A DNA stretch of 64,000 bases from positions 496,001-560,000 of the forward strand of contig NZ_CP081855.1 of the NCBI RefSeq assembly GCF_019797825.1, given 5' to 3'. Position 1 is the stretch's first letter. Each line of letters begins with the position of its first letter. The stretch is from Limosilactobacillus panis (GTDB taxonomy: Bacteria > Bacillota > Bacilli > Lactobacillales > Lactobacillaceae). The notes beneath the pieces were generated by a model. It saw only the letters and a list, made by a program, of their open reading frames with translations. It was not told the DNA's origin and made no database searches. A program made the translations under genes and the position numbers. Positions 36,542 to 46,603 of this stretch are shown here, in pieces.

Positions 36542-37735
36542 ATGACAAAGTTTAAGTATTCTAAACGAGTTCCAGCAGACGGTACGGATGCGGTGGGGGC
36601 TATCCTGAAAGCAGCGGCGGATCCGAAGATTATTTCCTTTGCTGGTGGATTGCCAGCTCCTGAACTTTTCCCCGTCAAGAAAATGCAAGCGGCCGTTGAC
36701 AAGGTCTTTGAAGAACATGGCCAAGAAGCGATGCAGTACGGGGCCGCTAAGGGGGTTACTGCTCTTCGTGAGTTGATTCTTCAACACGTTAAGGAAAAGG
36801 AGGGTGTCACTGGCGTCCTCGATAACGTCTTGGTAACAACTGGTTCAGAACAGGCTTTGGACCTGGTGGGGAAGGCATTCGTTAACACCGGTGATACGGT
36901 CTTGGTTGAACAGCCGACCTATCTTTGTGCCCTAGACGTTTTCAAGTCCTATGGTGCCAAGTTCGTGGGTGTGGCCATGGATGAACAGGGGATGAAGATG
37001 GATGCCCTTGAGGACGCCCTGAAGGCCCATCCGGAAACTAAACTGATCTATACTGTGCCTAACTTCCAAAACCCAACTGGCCGAACAATGGCCGTTGACC
37101 GCCGAAAGAAACTGGCTGAGTTAGCTGCTAAGTATGACGTTTATGTTCTCGAAGACAACCCTTATGGTGAAATTCGCTTTGCCGGGACCCACGTTCCCGC
37201 GGTTAAGTCATTTGATGAAACCGGCCATGTCTTTTACATGAGTACCTTTTCCAAGACCCTGGCACCAGGATTCCGCCTTGGTTGGGTAGTTGCCGATGAG
37301 GATGTCGTCAACAAACTGACTGTGTTAAAGCAGTCTGCGGACTTACACACCGATAACTTGGCCCAGTATGCAGTTGTTGAATTCTTGAATAATAATGATC
37401 TTGACGCGCACGTAAAGAAGATCAGTGACCTTTACGGTAAGCGTAAGCAATTGATGGCGGATGGACTTAAGAAGTACTTCCCGGCTGGCGTTAAGTATAC
37501 TAACCCAGAAGGCGGGATGTTCCTGTGGGTTGAAGTGCCAGGGGTTGATGATACCGTTGAGCTCTTCAAGGAATGTCTTAAACACAATGTCGCTTTTGTT
37601 CCGGGAGATCCGTTCTTTGCGGGTAAGCCACAGCCTGGTGCCTTCCGCTTGAACTATTCAAATGCCAAAGAAGACCAGATCAAGGTCGGAATGAAACAAT
37701 TAGGTGAAGCACTCCAGGAAACGGTTAATAAGTAG
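36542..37735 (+). CDS. PLP-dependent aminotransferase, class I/II (2-aminoadipate/aromatic type)
   Basis: A 397-aa fold-type I aminotransferase of the group that includes LysN and the catalytic domain of MocR proteins. The Schiff-base Lys238 is in YMSTFSKTLAPGFRLGW. Family elements are ISFAGGLPAPELFP, TTGSEQALDL, PNFQNPTGRTM and EDNPYGEIRF. It probably transaminates aromatic or branched amino acids with 2-oxoglutarate. ATG 36542 follows AAGGAGTGACGAC. It is monocistronic with its own upstream region, and lies in the segment separating rplA and rplJ. Confidence 0.92.
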   Translation: MTKFKYSKRVPADGTDAVGAILKAAADPKIISFAGGLPAPELFPVKKMQAAVDKVFEEHGQEAMQYGAAKGVTALRELILQHVKEKEGVTGVLDNVLVTTGSEQALDLVGKAFVNTGDTVLVEQPTYLCALDVFKSYGAKFVGVAMDEQGMKMDALEDALKAHPETKLIYTVPNFQNPTGRTMAVDRRKKLAELAAKYDVYVLEDNPYGEIRFAGTHVPAVKSFDETGHVFYMSTFSKTLAPGFRLGWVVADEDVVNKLTVLKQSADLHTDNLAQYAVVEFLNNNDLDAHVKKISDLYGKRKQLMADGLKKYFPAGVKYTNPEGGMFLWVEVPGVDDTVELFKECLKHNVAFVPGDPFFAGKPQPGAFRLNYSNAKEDQIKVGMKQLGEALQETVNK

Positions 37736-37854
37736 GAATAATAAAAAATCTTCCTAAGAAGAGAAGCCAAGAAAGCCTTTTTGACATGCATTTAACTAGT
37801 AACAACGGGTCGTCACTGACTATAATGGCTTGTATCATAACGCTAGTTTGAAAT

Positions 37855-37960
37855 TGGGCTGTGATATTAGACCCAACAGAGGCAAAAGGGTTACAGCACA
37901 TCCACAAAGAGGACTCTGGTATTTGGACAATCCAAATATCAGAGCCCTCTTTGTACTTTC
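37855..37960 (+). repeat. Dispersed hairpin repeat, copy A3
   Basis: TGGGCTGTGATATTAGACCC is followed by a long hairpin (37903-37954): CACAAAGAGGACTCTGGTATTTGGA pairs with the complement ending in TCTTTGT. It is the copy most diverged in sequence, yet the stem has been kept by paired changes. It lies 120 bp after the aminotransferase. The flank to about 38090 (GTAATTACGGTACAACATTCG) also resembles the flank of copy A1. Confidence 0.7.
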
Positions 37961-38315
37961 TAAGGACCGTTAAGATAGAAAATAAGTGGCGGTTTCTGGA
38001 CGGCTAGCACAGAACGGCAGTTGATGCTGAAAGCATCGTCTTTTGTTCATAGTCTTATTCCGTAATTACGGTACAACATTCGGGAAAATGAAGCTTTTCT
38101 CAGTTTCTTTGGCACGATTCCTTTTATTTTATTGATCAATTGCTTAGACAAAAATATAGCAATTATTCCTGGATTAACAGGTATATAATTGCTATCGGCA
38201 AAATTTTGGTTAGAGATTGATAATTGGTGATTTGACATTTATATAATTAGTCGATAAACTAGTTGCGAAAATTAGTTATGTGGAGTATGACTTGTAACTT
38301 GGGAGAAATTAAGTG
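37961..38315. other. Non-coding stretch before the glycan cluster
   Basis: Apart from the flank of repeat A3, this AT-rich segment holds no gene I can support. The short minus-strand ORF at 38047-38238 has no Shine-Dalgarno and no recognisable domain. Confidence 0.4.
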
Positions 38316-38450
38316 ATGCTTTCATTACTGAATGCAATTGGGAAGCCGTTGATAGCGGTCGTTCTTCTTATTTTACTGGTGATTATTGGAATAGCGTTAG
38401 CGATTAGCTTTGCCTTCTGGATTGCTTTTCGCCATAATTTGAGGAGGTAA
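38316..38450 (+). CDS. Small single-helix membrane peptide
   Basis: A 44-aa ORF starting MLSLLNAIGKPLIAVVLL with one long hydrophobic helix (residues 11-38) and a basic end RHNLRR. GGGAGAAATTAAGTG lies before the ATG. Its last codons (AGG AGG TAA) provide the Shine-Dalgarno for the glycosyltransferase, so the two are coupled. It may be a small partner of the synthase, in the way PgaD partners PgaC, but no similarity can be claimed. Confidence 0.55.
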   Translation: MLSLLNAIGKPLIAVVLLILLVIIGIALAISFAFWIAFRHNLRR

Positions 38451-38456
38451 GCCACG

Positions 38457-39748
38457 TTGGTATATTTCTTCACAGGTGTCTGGATGCTTAGTCTCCTTAT
38501 TTTTTTGATTTATACCTTTATTAGTATTTTCTTTCGGTCATTTTCATATCCAGTAGACTACATTGCATTTGCTGGTAATCAAGTAACAAGCCAGATTGAA
38601 AAAGGCCTTCGCTATTTTGTTATTGTTCCATGCTTTAATGAAGAGGCGGTCATCAAGCAGACACTCCAGCATTTGTTACGCTTTACCGAATTTGAAGTGG
38701 TTGTAGTTGATGATGCTAGTAGCGATGGTTCAGTGACACAAATTCATCAAATTAAAAATCCCCGTTTACACTTGCTCCAACGTCAATTACCCAATGCCCA
38801 TACAGGAAAGGGAGATGTATTGAATTTCGCCCTTGATTACATTAGAGAGCAGGTTAAGCAGCAAGCAATTTCACCTGATAAAGCGATTGTTGGTGTGGTT
38901 GATGCGGATGCTGAATTGGCATCCAATGCCGCGCAGCGACTAAACGGTTATTTTTCTTCACCAGCTGGCAATATTTGTCAAATGCGGGTAAAAATGTATC
39001 CCCATTTTAAATCGGAACTACAGATTCTTCAGGATATCGAATTTTTTAGTATAAACCATATGACACAGATAAGCGGATGTATACCAGAACTGTTGGATTA
39101 AGCGGTAATGGACAATTTTTTCGTTTAGGGCCGATTACGGCCAAAATTGGTCCACATCCTTGGGGGAATGCCCTACTAGATGATTATGAATTGACTATTA
39201 AGATGCTACTTAAGGGACTGCATGTTGATTATATGACGGAGACATATGTTTACCAAGAAGCACTGTCTTCTTTGAAAAAGTTTATTCGGCAGCGTAGTCG
39301 ATGGGTTCAAGGAGACCTTAATTGCCTTAAATATTTACCACTGATTATGAGGAGCAGGCGGTTAAAATTGGCACAAAAGGCAGGAATTTATTATTTCCTT
39401 TGTCAACCGTGGATTAATATATTAACCGATATTGCAATTATCGTTTTGACGACGTTCAGTTTCTTTCATTTAAGGATGCTATTTGGTAATTTACCTGGCC
39501 TAGCTTTGGTGGCATTAGTAGGACTAGTTGCGATTTTTTCATTATTATGGGGAATTGTTTTTAGCTTCTTCTACCGCCATGACCTTCATCACTTTGACGA
39601 GCCAACAATATCTTGGTGCCAGTACTTGTTGCTACCATTTGGTGTCTCGTATTTTTACGTTATTCTCTTTTTTAGTATTATCATGGCGTTTTGGCGGTGG
39701 ATTTTTCACGAGAATACATGGATTAAGACAGAGCACGGAAAAAGCTGA
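38457..39748 (+). pseudogene. Family 2 processive glycosyltransferase, frameshifted
   Basis: A membrane glycosyltransferase of the polysaccharide-synthase type (about 430 aa when joined). The first frame (TTG 38457 to 39101) has a membrane helix, VVVVDDASSDGS (first Asp), and VVDADAEL (DxD). The second frame (to 39748) has GLSGNGQFFRL, LDDYELTIKML and QRSRWVQGD (the QxxRW motif), followed by several membrane helices. The frame changes between about 39062 and 39077. No slippery sequence is visible there, so I treat it as an inactivating indel. It lies before a broken UDP-GlcNAc 2-epimerase gene. Confidence 0.85.
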
Positions 39749-39768
39749 TTTTGAAAGGGGAAAAAGTA

Positions 39769-40874
39769 ATGAAGCGGATAAAGGTTATGGCTGTTTTTGG
39801 AACCCGACCTGAAGGAATAAAAATGGGGCCAGTTATTCGAAAGTTAATTGCTGATAACCGCTTTACGCCAGTCATAGTATCAACTGGTCAGCATGCCGAA
39901 ATGCTTCAACAAGTGTTAGATATTTTCCGTATAAAACCTGATTATAATTTGAAGATTATGAAACCAGGGCAGAATTTGGCACAGATAACCATAGCGACGA
40001 TGGAGAAGCTAGAACCCATTGTTCGAAAAGAGCAACCGGCAATTATGCTTGTCCATGGAGACACGAGTTCTGCTTACGCTGCTGCACTAACGGCCTTCTA
40101 TAACCGAGTCGCGATTGGCCATGTCGAGGCGGGCCTACGAACTTGGAATAAATACTCGCCGTACCCGGAAGAAATGAATCGGCAAATGATTGATGACCTT
40201 GCAGACCTTTATTTTGCCCCAACCACGACAAGTGCTAAAAATCTTCGTTGCAGTAATCACAAAAAAGGAATCACCATAACCGGTAATACGGCCATTGATG
40301 CACTAAAGTACACGATTAACCCCAACAATCGCCTTCCTTTTCTTGAAAAGATTGCTCCTGGTCACCGAATTATTTTATTGACAATGCACCGCCGTGAAAA
40401 CTGGGGACGGCCGATGAAAGAAACATTTAAAGCCATTAAGGACGTTGTTGATTCCCGTCCTGACTTAGATGTTGTTTATCCCGTTCACTTAAACCCAATT
40501 GTTCAAAGGGTCGCTAATGAAGTGTTTGCCGGGGACCCCGGGTTCACCTGATTAAGCCTTTAGACGTTGTCGATTTTCATAATATTATGAGTCGTTCTTT
40601 ATTGGTGATGAGTGATTCTGGTGGGGTGTAAGAAGAAGTACCTGCTTTGCATAAGCCAGTACTAGTGCTGCGTAATACGACAGAACGGCCTGAGGGAGCC
40701 CTTGCGGGGACTCTTAAATTAGTGGGAACTAATTATGCAAACATTGTTAAACAGCTAACGGATTTACTCGATAACAAAGTAGCATACCGGCAAATGAGTA
40801 CCGCACATAACCCATACGGAGACGGCCATGCCAGCGAAAGAATTCTTTCAGCAATTATCCGGTGGGCGTGCTAG
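39769..40874 (+). pseudogene. wecB: UDP-N-acetylglucosamine 2-epimerase, frameshift plus stop
   Basis: Would convert UDP-GlcNAc to UDP-ManNAc for a surface polymer. FGTRPEGIKMGPVIRKL, VHGDTSSAYAAALTAF, GHVEAGLRTWNKYSPYPEE and LTMHRRENWG identify it. After GDP at about 40545 the frame shifts (a run of C appears one short), and the true continuation reads RVHLIKPLDVVDFHN and SLLVMSDSGGV. There a TAA at 40629-40631 replaces an expected Gln before EEVPALHKPVLVLR. Two independent lesions make it a clear pseudogene. MnaA/WecB cannot be told apart. ATG 39769 follows GAAAGGGGAAAAAGTA. Confidence 0.92.
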
Positions 40875-40924
40875 TTTGAATTATTTAGGAAAGTCCTTTA
40901 CAAGAATTCTAGTGATATGCTATA

Positions 40925-41062
40925 CTACTAAAGTTGATTAAATATGACTCTGCCTAAGACTCAGGTGGCATAAGCCTTAATTCGTACCTGCCGAGGAAGA
41001 AATGAAAATTCCTTCTCTATGTCTGCGGTCATAGGGATTTTTTTATAAATCCGATCAAAAAT
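40925..41062 (+). promoter_or_regulatory. L10 ribosomal protein leader
   Basis: The leader before rplJ-rplL has the typical parts: CTGCCTAAGACTCAGGTGGC, then TAATTCGTACCTGCCGAGGA, then an AAATTCCT...AGGGATTTTTTT hairpin that resembles a terminator. L10(L12)4 binding to it represses the operon in firmicutes. Promoter TATACT (40920-40925) lies just upstream. Confidence 0.85.
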
Positions 41063-41083
41063 ACATTGCAGGAGGTGAAATTC

Positions 41084-41584
41084 ATGAGTGAAGCAGCTAT
41101 TGCAAAGAAGGCTGAAATCGTTAAGCAAACTGTTGATTTGATTAACGACGCTGAATCAGCCATCGTTGTTGACTACCGTGGTTTGACGGTTGCCGAAGTT
41201 ACTGACTTACGTAAGCAACTTCGTGACGCCGGGGTTAAGATGTCCGTTATCAAGAACAAGATTCTTGACCGGGCTGTTGAAGGCACTGATTACGAAGATC
41301 TACGGAGTACTTTTGTTGGCCCAACTGCTGTTGCCTTCTCTAACGAAGACCCAATTGCCCCAGCTAAGATTCTGAAGAAGTTCGCTGACGACCACGACGC
41401 TCTTGAAATCAAGGGTGGCTTCATCGAAAAGTCTGTTAAGACACTCGACGAAATCAACGAATACGCTACGATGCCAAGTCGCGAAGACCTGCTGTCCATG
41501 CTTGCATCTGCATTGCAAGACCCAATGCGCAAGATTGCCCGTGCAGTCAAGGCCGTTGCCGACAAGGAAGACGAAGCGGCATAA
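41084..41584 (+). CDS. rplJ: 50S ribosomal protein L10
   Basis: A 166-aa base of the L7/L12 stalk. The N-terminal part [20 protein letters not shown] binds 23S rRNA, and the C-terminal helix ([16 protein letters not shown]) binds L12 dimers. ATG 41084 follows GCAGGAGGTGAAATTC. It is controlled by the leader upstream. Confidence 0.97.
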   Translation: MSEAAIAKKAEIVKQTVDLINDAESAIVVDYRGLTVAEVTDLRKQLRDAGVKMSVIKNKILDRAVEGTDYEDLRSTFVGPTAVAFSNEDPIAPAKILKKFADDHDALEIKGGFIEKSVKTLDEINEYATMPSREDLLSMLASALQDPMRKIARAVKAVADKEDEAA

Positions 41585-41646
41585 TTACCGTATATTGGTT
41601 CAATATCAAATCAAAATTAATTACCTAAATATTGGAGGAAATAAAC

Positions 41647-42012
41647 ATGGCTTTTGATAAGGATGCTATCATTGCTTCATTAAAGGAAGCATCAATTTCT
41701 GACCTTAACGATCTTGTTAAGGCAATCGAAGACGAATTCGACGTTTCTGCTGCTGCTCCAGTAGCTGCTGCCGGTGCTGCTGGTGGTGACGCTGCTGCTA
41801 AGGACAGCTTCACTGTTGAATTGACTGAAGCTGGTCAAGCTAAGGTTAAGGTTATCAAGGCTGTTAAGGACATCACTGGTGTCGGCCTGAAGGATGCTAA
41901 GGACCTGGTTGACGGTGCTCCTTCAGCTATCAAGGAAGACGTTAAGGAAGACGAAGCTAACGACATCAAGGAAAAGCTTGAAGCCGCTGGTGCTACTGTT
42001 ACCCTTAAGTAG
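41647..42012 (+). CDS. rplL: 50S ribosomal protein L7/L12
   Basis: A 121-aa stalk protein. It has an N-terminal dimer domain, an Ala/Gly-rich hinge ([13 protein letters not shown]) and a C-terminal domain with [20 protein letters not shown], which recruits translation GTPases. ATG 41647 follows TGGAGGAAATAAAC. It is followed by a terminator. Confidence 0.97.
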   Translation: MAFDKDAIIASLKEASISDLNDLVKAIEDEFDVSAAAPVAAAGAAGGDAAAKDSFTVELTEAGQAKVKVIKAVKDITGVGLKDAKDLVDGAPSAIKEDVKEDEANDIKEKLEAAGATVTLK

Positions 42013-42030
42013 TCATTTTATCAATTTAAC

Positions 42031-42066
42031 TAAAAGAGGTTGGCGAGTAATCGTCAGCCTCTTTTG
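42031..42066 (+). terminator. Terminator of rplJL
   Basis: AAAAGAGGTTGGCGA pairs with TCGTCAGCCTCTTTT. Confidence 0.9.
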
Positions 42067-42434
42067 TTGTTTAAAAATACGGCTCTAAACAAGTTATTAA
42101 CTATCAGCGGGATTAGTGTAGGGGGAATAATGGACCGAATTTAGTAAATAATGATCAGTTGCTAAATGTTACAAAACCGTATTTCGCTTATAGTATGCTA
42201 TTTAAAAATCATCATTATTTAGGCAGTATCTGACTAATATTAATGCAGAATATTAACATTTCCTAGAGCCAACGTTTAAGAAAAACAGGTTACCCCATCA
42301 ACAAATAAAGAAGTTCCAATATAAATATTTTAATCTTGCTTGAAAGAAAGCGCTATGAGTTGTACACTTAACATGTAATAAGCAATTATTGTTAAACATG
42401 TGATAAGTTATTTGTTTACTGGAGGGGATTAACA
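42067..42434 (+). promoter_or_regulatory. cydA upstream region with cre-like site and 25-bp direct repeat
   Basis: The gap before cydA holds a cre-like site AGAAAGCGCTATGA (42345-42358) sharing its core with the lacL site. It is followed by two imperfect copies of AACATGTAATAAGCAATT spaced 25 bp apart (42370-42387 and 42395-42412, the second AACATGTGATAAGTTATT). The repeats may bind a redox or haem-responsive regulator. The exact promoter is uncertain. Confidence 0.5.
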
Positions 42435-43868
42435 ATGGATATTGTTAGTTTAGCGCGGTTCCAGTTTGCGATGACGACGGTCTTTCACTTTTTCTTCGTC
42501 CCGTTTTCCATCGGGACGGTCTTCGTTGTCGCAGTTATGGAAACAATGTATTACCGCACCAAGAACCCGTCATATAAGAAAATGACTAAGTTCTGGGGTA
42601 ATATCTTCATGCTAAGTTTTGCTGTTGGGGTCGTAACTGGACTAATTCAAGAATTCCAATTTGGGATGAACTGGTCTGATTATTCACGGTTCATGGGTGA
42701 TATCTTTGGAGCACCACTGGCTTTCGAAGCATTGCTATCATTCTTTATCGAATCGACCTTCATCGGTCTGTGGGTATTTACCTGGGACCGGGTTAAGAAG
42801 GGCCTGCACTTATTTTTCATTTGGATGATCGTCTTTGGGACGGTTACAAGTGCCCTGTGGATTTTGACGGCCAACTCGTTCATGCAACACCCGGTGGGCT
42901 TTACAATTCGTAACGGTCGGGCCGAAATGGTTAACTTTGGGGCTCTGCTGTCTAATCCACAACTGCTCTTTGAACTTAGCCACGTTTTAATGGGGGCACT
43001 CCTGACAGGTGCAACTATTATTACCGGTTTGACAGCCTTTCAACTGTTGAAAAAGCGGTCACTGTCTGATGAAAATAAAAAAATCTATCATAAGACAATG
43101 CGGATTGGTCTCTGGCTAATTCTGATCTTCTCCCTCGGTTCTATCACCGCTGGGGACATGCAGATGCAATACTTGATCAAAGAACAACCAATGAAGTTTG
43201 CCGCTACCGAGGCGGTTTACAAGACGACCAAGAGTCCAGCACCATGGACGGTAGTTGGGATTGCTAATCCAAAGACCCACCAGGTCAATGGTAAAGTTGA
43301 AATTCCAGTAATGTTGAGTGTGCTCTCCTACCACAAGGCTTCTGGTTCTGTCACCGGGATGGAAGAAGTTAACGCTCAATTAGAAAAGAAGTATGGCACC
43401 CACATCGATGGGCAAAAGATGAACTACTATGTTCCAGTTAACACCTTGTTCTGGAGCTTCCGGGTAATGTGTGGTTTTGCTGCATTGCTTACCCTAGTTT
43501 CAATTGTCGGTCTGGTAATGACAAGGCACGGCAAGGAGACACTTTACAATCACCGGTGGATGTTATGGATAATGGCCATTCTTACATTCTCACCATTCCT
43601 GGCTAACACCGCTGGTTGGTTCATTACCGAATTTGGGCGGGCCCCATGGACAGTTTATGGCCTGTTCACAATTAAGCAGAGTGTTTCGCCAAACGTCTCT
43701 GTTGCTTCACTACTGACGTCAAACATCATTTACTTTGTTTTGTTCACCAGCTTAGCAATTGTCCTAATCGCCCTAATCGTTCGCTTCCTGCGTAACGACC
43801 CGGTTGAATGGGATGCTGCTCAGGCCGATAAGAAAGCAACTGATCCATTTGCAAAGGGGGCCTTCTAA
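42435..43868 (+). CDS. cydA: Cytochrome bd quinol oxidase subunit I
   Basis: A membrane oxidase subunit carrying haems b558, b595 and d. It reduces oxygen to water with electrons from menaquinol. The N-terminal RFQFAMTTVFHFFFVPFSIG has the first haem-ligand His, SHVLMGALLTGA is in the middle, and WFITEFGRAPWTVYG is the characteristic conserved motif. The length of 477 aa is normal for the short Q-loop type. It starts the cydABDC operon. The organism probably needs supplied haem, since no haem synthesis is seen here. Confidence 0.97.
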   Translation: MDIVSLARFQFAMTTVFHFFFVPFSIGTVFVVAVMETMYYRTKNPSYKKMTKFWGNIFMLSFAVGVVTGLIQEFQFGMNWSDYSRFMGDIFGAPLAFEALLSFFIESTFIGLWVFTWDRVKKGLHLFFIWMIVFGTVTSALWILTANSFMQHPVGFTIRNGRAEMVNFGALLSNPQLLFELSHVLMGALLTGATIITGLTAFQLLKKRSLSDENKKIYHKTMRIGLWLILIFSLGSITAGDMQMQYLIKEQPMKFAATEAVYKTTKSPAPWTVVGIANPKTHQVNGKVEIPVMLSVLSYHKASGSVTGMEEVNAQLEKKYGTHIDGQKMNYYVPVNTLFWSFRVMCGFAALLTLVSIVGLVMTRHGKETLYNHRWMLWIMAILTFSPFLANTAGWFITEFGRAPWTVYGLFTIKQSVSPNVSVASLLTSNIIYFVLFTSLAIVLIALIVRFLRNDPVEWDAAQADKKATDPFAKGAF

Positions 43869-44885
43869 ATGTCATTTCTACAAGCACTATGGTTCTTGTT
43901 AATTGGCGTCCTGTTCTCTGGCTTCTTCTTCTTGGATGGATTCGATTACGGAGTCGGGATGGCCGTTGGAACACTCGCCCATGACGAAGGTGAGAAGAGC
44001 CAAATCATTAAGACAATTGGCCCGGTTTGGGACGGTAACGAAGTTTGGCTGATTACTGCCGGGGGAGCTATGTTCGCCTCCTTCCCATACTGGTACGCAA
44101 CCCTCTTTTCTGGCTACTACTTGATTCTTTTGTTTATTCTGGTTGGCCTGATTTTGCGGGGAGTCTCATTCGAATTCCGTGCTAAGAGTGCGGATGAAAA
44201 GAAGCCGGTTTGGGACCGGATCATGGCATTCAGCAGTTTCTTAGTACCATTTCTGTTTGGGGTAATGTTTATCTCAATGATTAAAGGAATGCCAATTGAC
44301 GCTGCTGGTAATGTTCATGCCCACTTCTTTGACTACTTTAACTGGTTCTCAATTGTCGGCGGAATTGCCCTAGCCCTGCTGACTTACCTGCACGGTTTAA
44401 ACTACATCACCTTAAAGACCAAGGGCCCCGTTTCTGAGCGGGCACAAAACTTTGCCCAGGTCCTTTACTGGGTCCTCTATGTTGGTGAAGTGGTCTTTGC
44501 TTTGCTGCTGTTTTTCCAAACTGACTTTATCAAGGTTCACCCCGTTGCAACCTTGCTTTGCCTGGCCCTGATTGTTGGCTTCTCTGTTTGGGCCCACGTT
44601 TCGACCTTCAAGAATAAGCAGGGGTACGCATTTGCAGCAAGTGGTCTAACTCTCGTTTCACTGGTTGCCTTAATTTTCTGTGGCCTTTTCCCACGGGTAA
44701 TGATTTCTTCAATCAGTGCGAAATTTGACCTTGTTATCCAAAGTGCATCTTCATCTAATTACACTTTAATTGTGATGACGATTGCGACAGTTATTCTGGT
44801 ACCTTGTGTACTGGCTTACACCATTTGGGCATACTGGATCTTCCGGAAACGGATCGAGATGCCTAAAGTTGGGGAGGCTAATTAA
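43869..44885 (+). CDS. cydB: Cytochrome bd quinol oxidase subunit II
   Basis: The 338-aa partner subunit with about eight or nine helices. Landmarks are FLDGFDYGVGM and GPVWDGNEVWLITAGGAMFASFP. It starts immediately after the cydA stop. Its own stop shares a base with the cydD start (TAATG), so translation is coupled. Confidence 0.97.
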   Translation: MSFLQALWFLLIGVLFSGFFFLDGFDYGVGMAVGTLAHDEGEKSQIIKTIGPVWDGNEVWLITAGGAMFASFPYWYATLFSGYYLILLFILVGLILRGVSFEFRAKSADEKKPVWDRIMAFSSFLVPFLFGVMFISMIKGMPIDAAGNVHAHFFDYFNWFSIVGGIALALLTYLHGLNYITLKTKGPVSERAQNFAQVLYWVLYVGEVVFALLLFFQTDFIKVHPVATLLCLALIVGFSVWAHVSTFKNKQGYAFAASGLTLVSLVALIFCGLFPRVMISSISAKFDLVIQSASSSNYTLIVMTIATVILVPCVLAYTIWAYWIFRKRIEMPKVGEAN

Positions 44886-46603
44886 TGATTGATCGAGAGC
44901 TATTTCAACTCGCGGGAGCTAAATCAATCAGTAAAAGGCTTGCGGGACTTGATGTTCTGCAGACCTTTTTAATTATTGGTCAGGCGCTCGCCCTCAGTGC
45001 GGTTATTACTCGCTTATGGGCTGGCCACACATTGAACTACCTGCTATTATTGACATTTGCGGCTTGCTTTACCGGTCGCCAGTTGGTGGCCTGGTTAAGT
45101 AACCGTTGGCTGGATGACTATGCCGGCAAAACGGCGCAAAGCCTCCGGAAGCGACTTTTGAAGAAGCTGTTTGCAATGGGCCCCGCTCTGGTGCAAAAGC
45201 AGGGGACGGGGAGTATGATCACCATGGTTGTGGACGGAATTAGCGAGGTTCGCGAATACGTCAAGCTGACTTTCTCAAAGGTCATGACCATGATGATTGT
45301 TCCCGTTTTGGTCCTGATTGCCGCAGCCTTCTTGGATTGGAAGTCCGCCCTTATCTTGTTGATTATGTACCCCCTGATTGTGCTGTTCATGATTATTCTT
45401 GGGCACGCCGCTCAGGCCCGGGCGGAAAAGCAGTTTGGTAACTTTCAGAAGCTGTCCAACAACTTCATTGATTCCTTAAGGGGAATTGACACCTTGAAAT
45501 ATCTGGGCCTTAGTAGGCGGTACTCCAAAAGTATTTTCCGTTCTAGTGAACTGTTCCGGGGCCGGACAATGCGGGTCCTCAAGGTGGCAATGCTGTCTAC
45601 TTTTGCCCTGGACTTCTTTACGACTCTTTCCATTGCCGTAATTGCTGTTTACCTCGGTTTTGGCCTGATTAACGGGACCATCAACCTGTTTCCCGCTTTA
45701 GCGGTCCTGATTTTAGCGCCTGAATACTTTCTCCCGATTCGTAACTTTGCGGGGGACTTTCACGCCACTCTAAACGGTAAGAACGCCTTTAAAAAGATTC
45801 ACCAGCTGATCACGACTCCCGCTGAAAAGACGGTCGACCTGCCCCTTCATCCCTGGGCGGCTAAGGACCAGTTGACGGTTGACAATTTACAATTCCGCTA
45901 TCCTAACGGAACAACGATCAAGCCTTTCAACCTGGCAATTCAGGGTTACCAGAAGGTGGGGATCATTGGGATGAGTGGAGCCGGTAAGACGACCTTGATT
46001 AACCTCCTCAGTGGTTTCTTGACGCCAACAGGGGGGACAGTGACGGTTCAGGGACAGGCAGCCTCAACGCTAGATATCCCGGAGTGGAAGCAGCAACTCC
46101 TCTACATTCCCCAGAACCCGTATGTCTTTACGGCCACCCTGCGGGATAACATCGCTTTTTACACACCGGACGTTAGTGACGATGCGGTCCGCCAAGCTAT
46201 CCACGTTGTCGGCTTGGATGACCTCTTAGCCGACCTACCAGAAGGAATTGACACCGTGATTGGCAACGGCAAACGGGTGCTTTCTGGGGGACAGGCGCAG
46301 CGGATTGCCCTCGCCCGGGCCTTTCTGGATAAAAAACGGCGGGTGATGATTTTTGATGAGCCGACCGCCCACCTAGATATTGAGACCGAGATGGACTTGA
46401 AAAAGCGGATGCTTCCGCTGATGGAACACCGGTTAGTCTTCTTTGCGACCCACCGCCTACACTGGATGAAGCAGATGGACTACATCCTAGTGATGAACCA
46501 TGGCGAGTTGGTGGAGCAGGGGACCTTTGCCCAGCTCCAGGAGAAGAAAGGTTACTTTACCCGGCTAATGAACGAAATGCAAGGTGAAAAGGAAAATGTT
46601 TAA
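44885..46603 (+). CDS. cydD: ABC exporter subunit CydD, cytochrome bd assembly
   Basis: A 572-aa membrane-ATPase half transporter that, with CydC, exports thiols such as glutathione or cysteine, needed for assembly of cytochrome bd. Six helices are followed by the nucleotide domain with Walker A GMSGAGKTTL, signature LSGGQAQR and Walker B VMIFDEPTAHLD. It overlaps cydC by 8 bp. Confidence 0.95.
   Translation: MIDRELFQLAGAKSISKRLAGLDVLQTFLIIGQALALSAVITRLWAGHTLNYLLLLTFAACFTGRQLVAWLSNRWLDDYAGKTAQSLRKRLLKKLFAMGPALVQKQGTGSMITMVVDGISEVREYVKLTFSKVMTMMIVPVLVLIAAAFLDWKSALILLIMYPLIVLFMIILGHAAQARAEKQFGNFQKLSNNFIDSLRGIDTLKYLGLSRRYSKSIFRSSELFRGRTMRVLKVAMLSTFALDFFTTLSIAVIAVYLGFGLINGTINLFPALAVLILAPEYFLPIRNFAGDFHATLNGKNAFKKIHQLITTPAEKTVDLPLHPWAAKDQLTVDNLQFRYPNGTTIKPFNLAIQGYQKVGIIGMSGAGKTTLINLLSGFLTPTGGTVTVQGQAASTLDIPEWKQQLLYIPQNPYVFTATLRDNIAFYTPDVSDDAVRQAIHVVGLDDLLADLPEGIDTVIGNGKRVLSGGQAQRIALARAFLDKKRRVMIFDEPTAHLDIETEMDLKKRMLPLMEHRLVFFATHRLHWMKQMDYILVMNHGELVEQGTFAQLQEKKGYFTRLMNEMQGEKENV

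Noticed and set aside
38047..38238. 63-aa minus-strand ORF
   Set aside because: No ribosome binding site, no domain, and it lies in the AT-rich flank of a repeat.
39062..39077. Programmed frameshift in the glycosyltransferase
   Set aside because: No slippery heptamer or following stem is visible, and the downstream epimerase gene is also broken, so decay is simpler.
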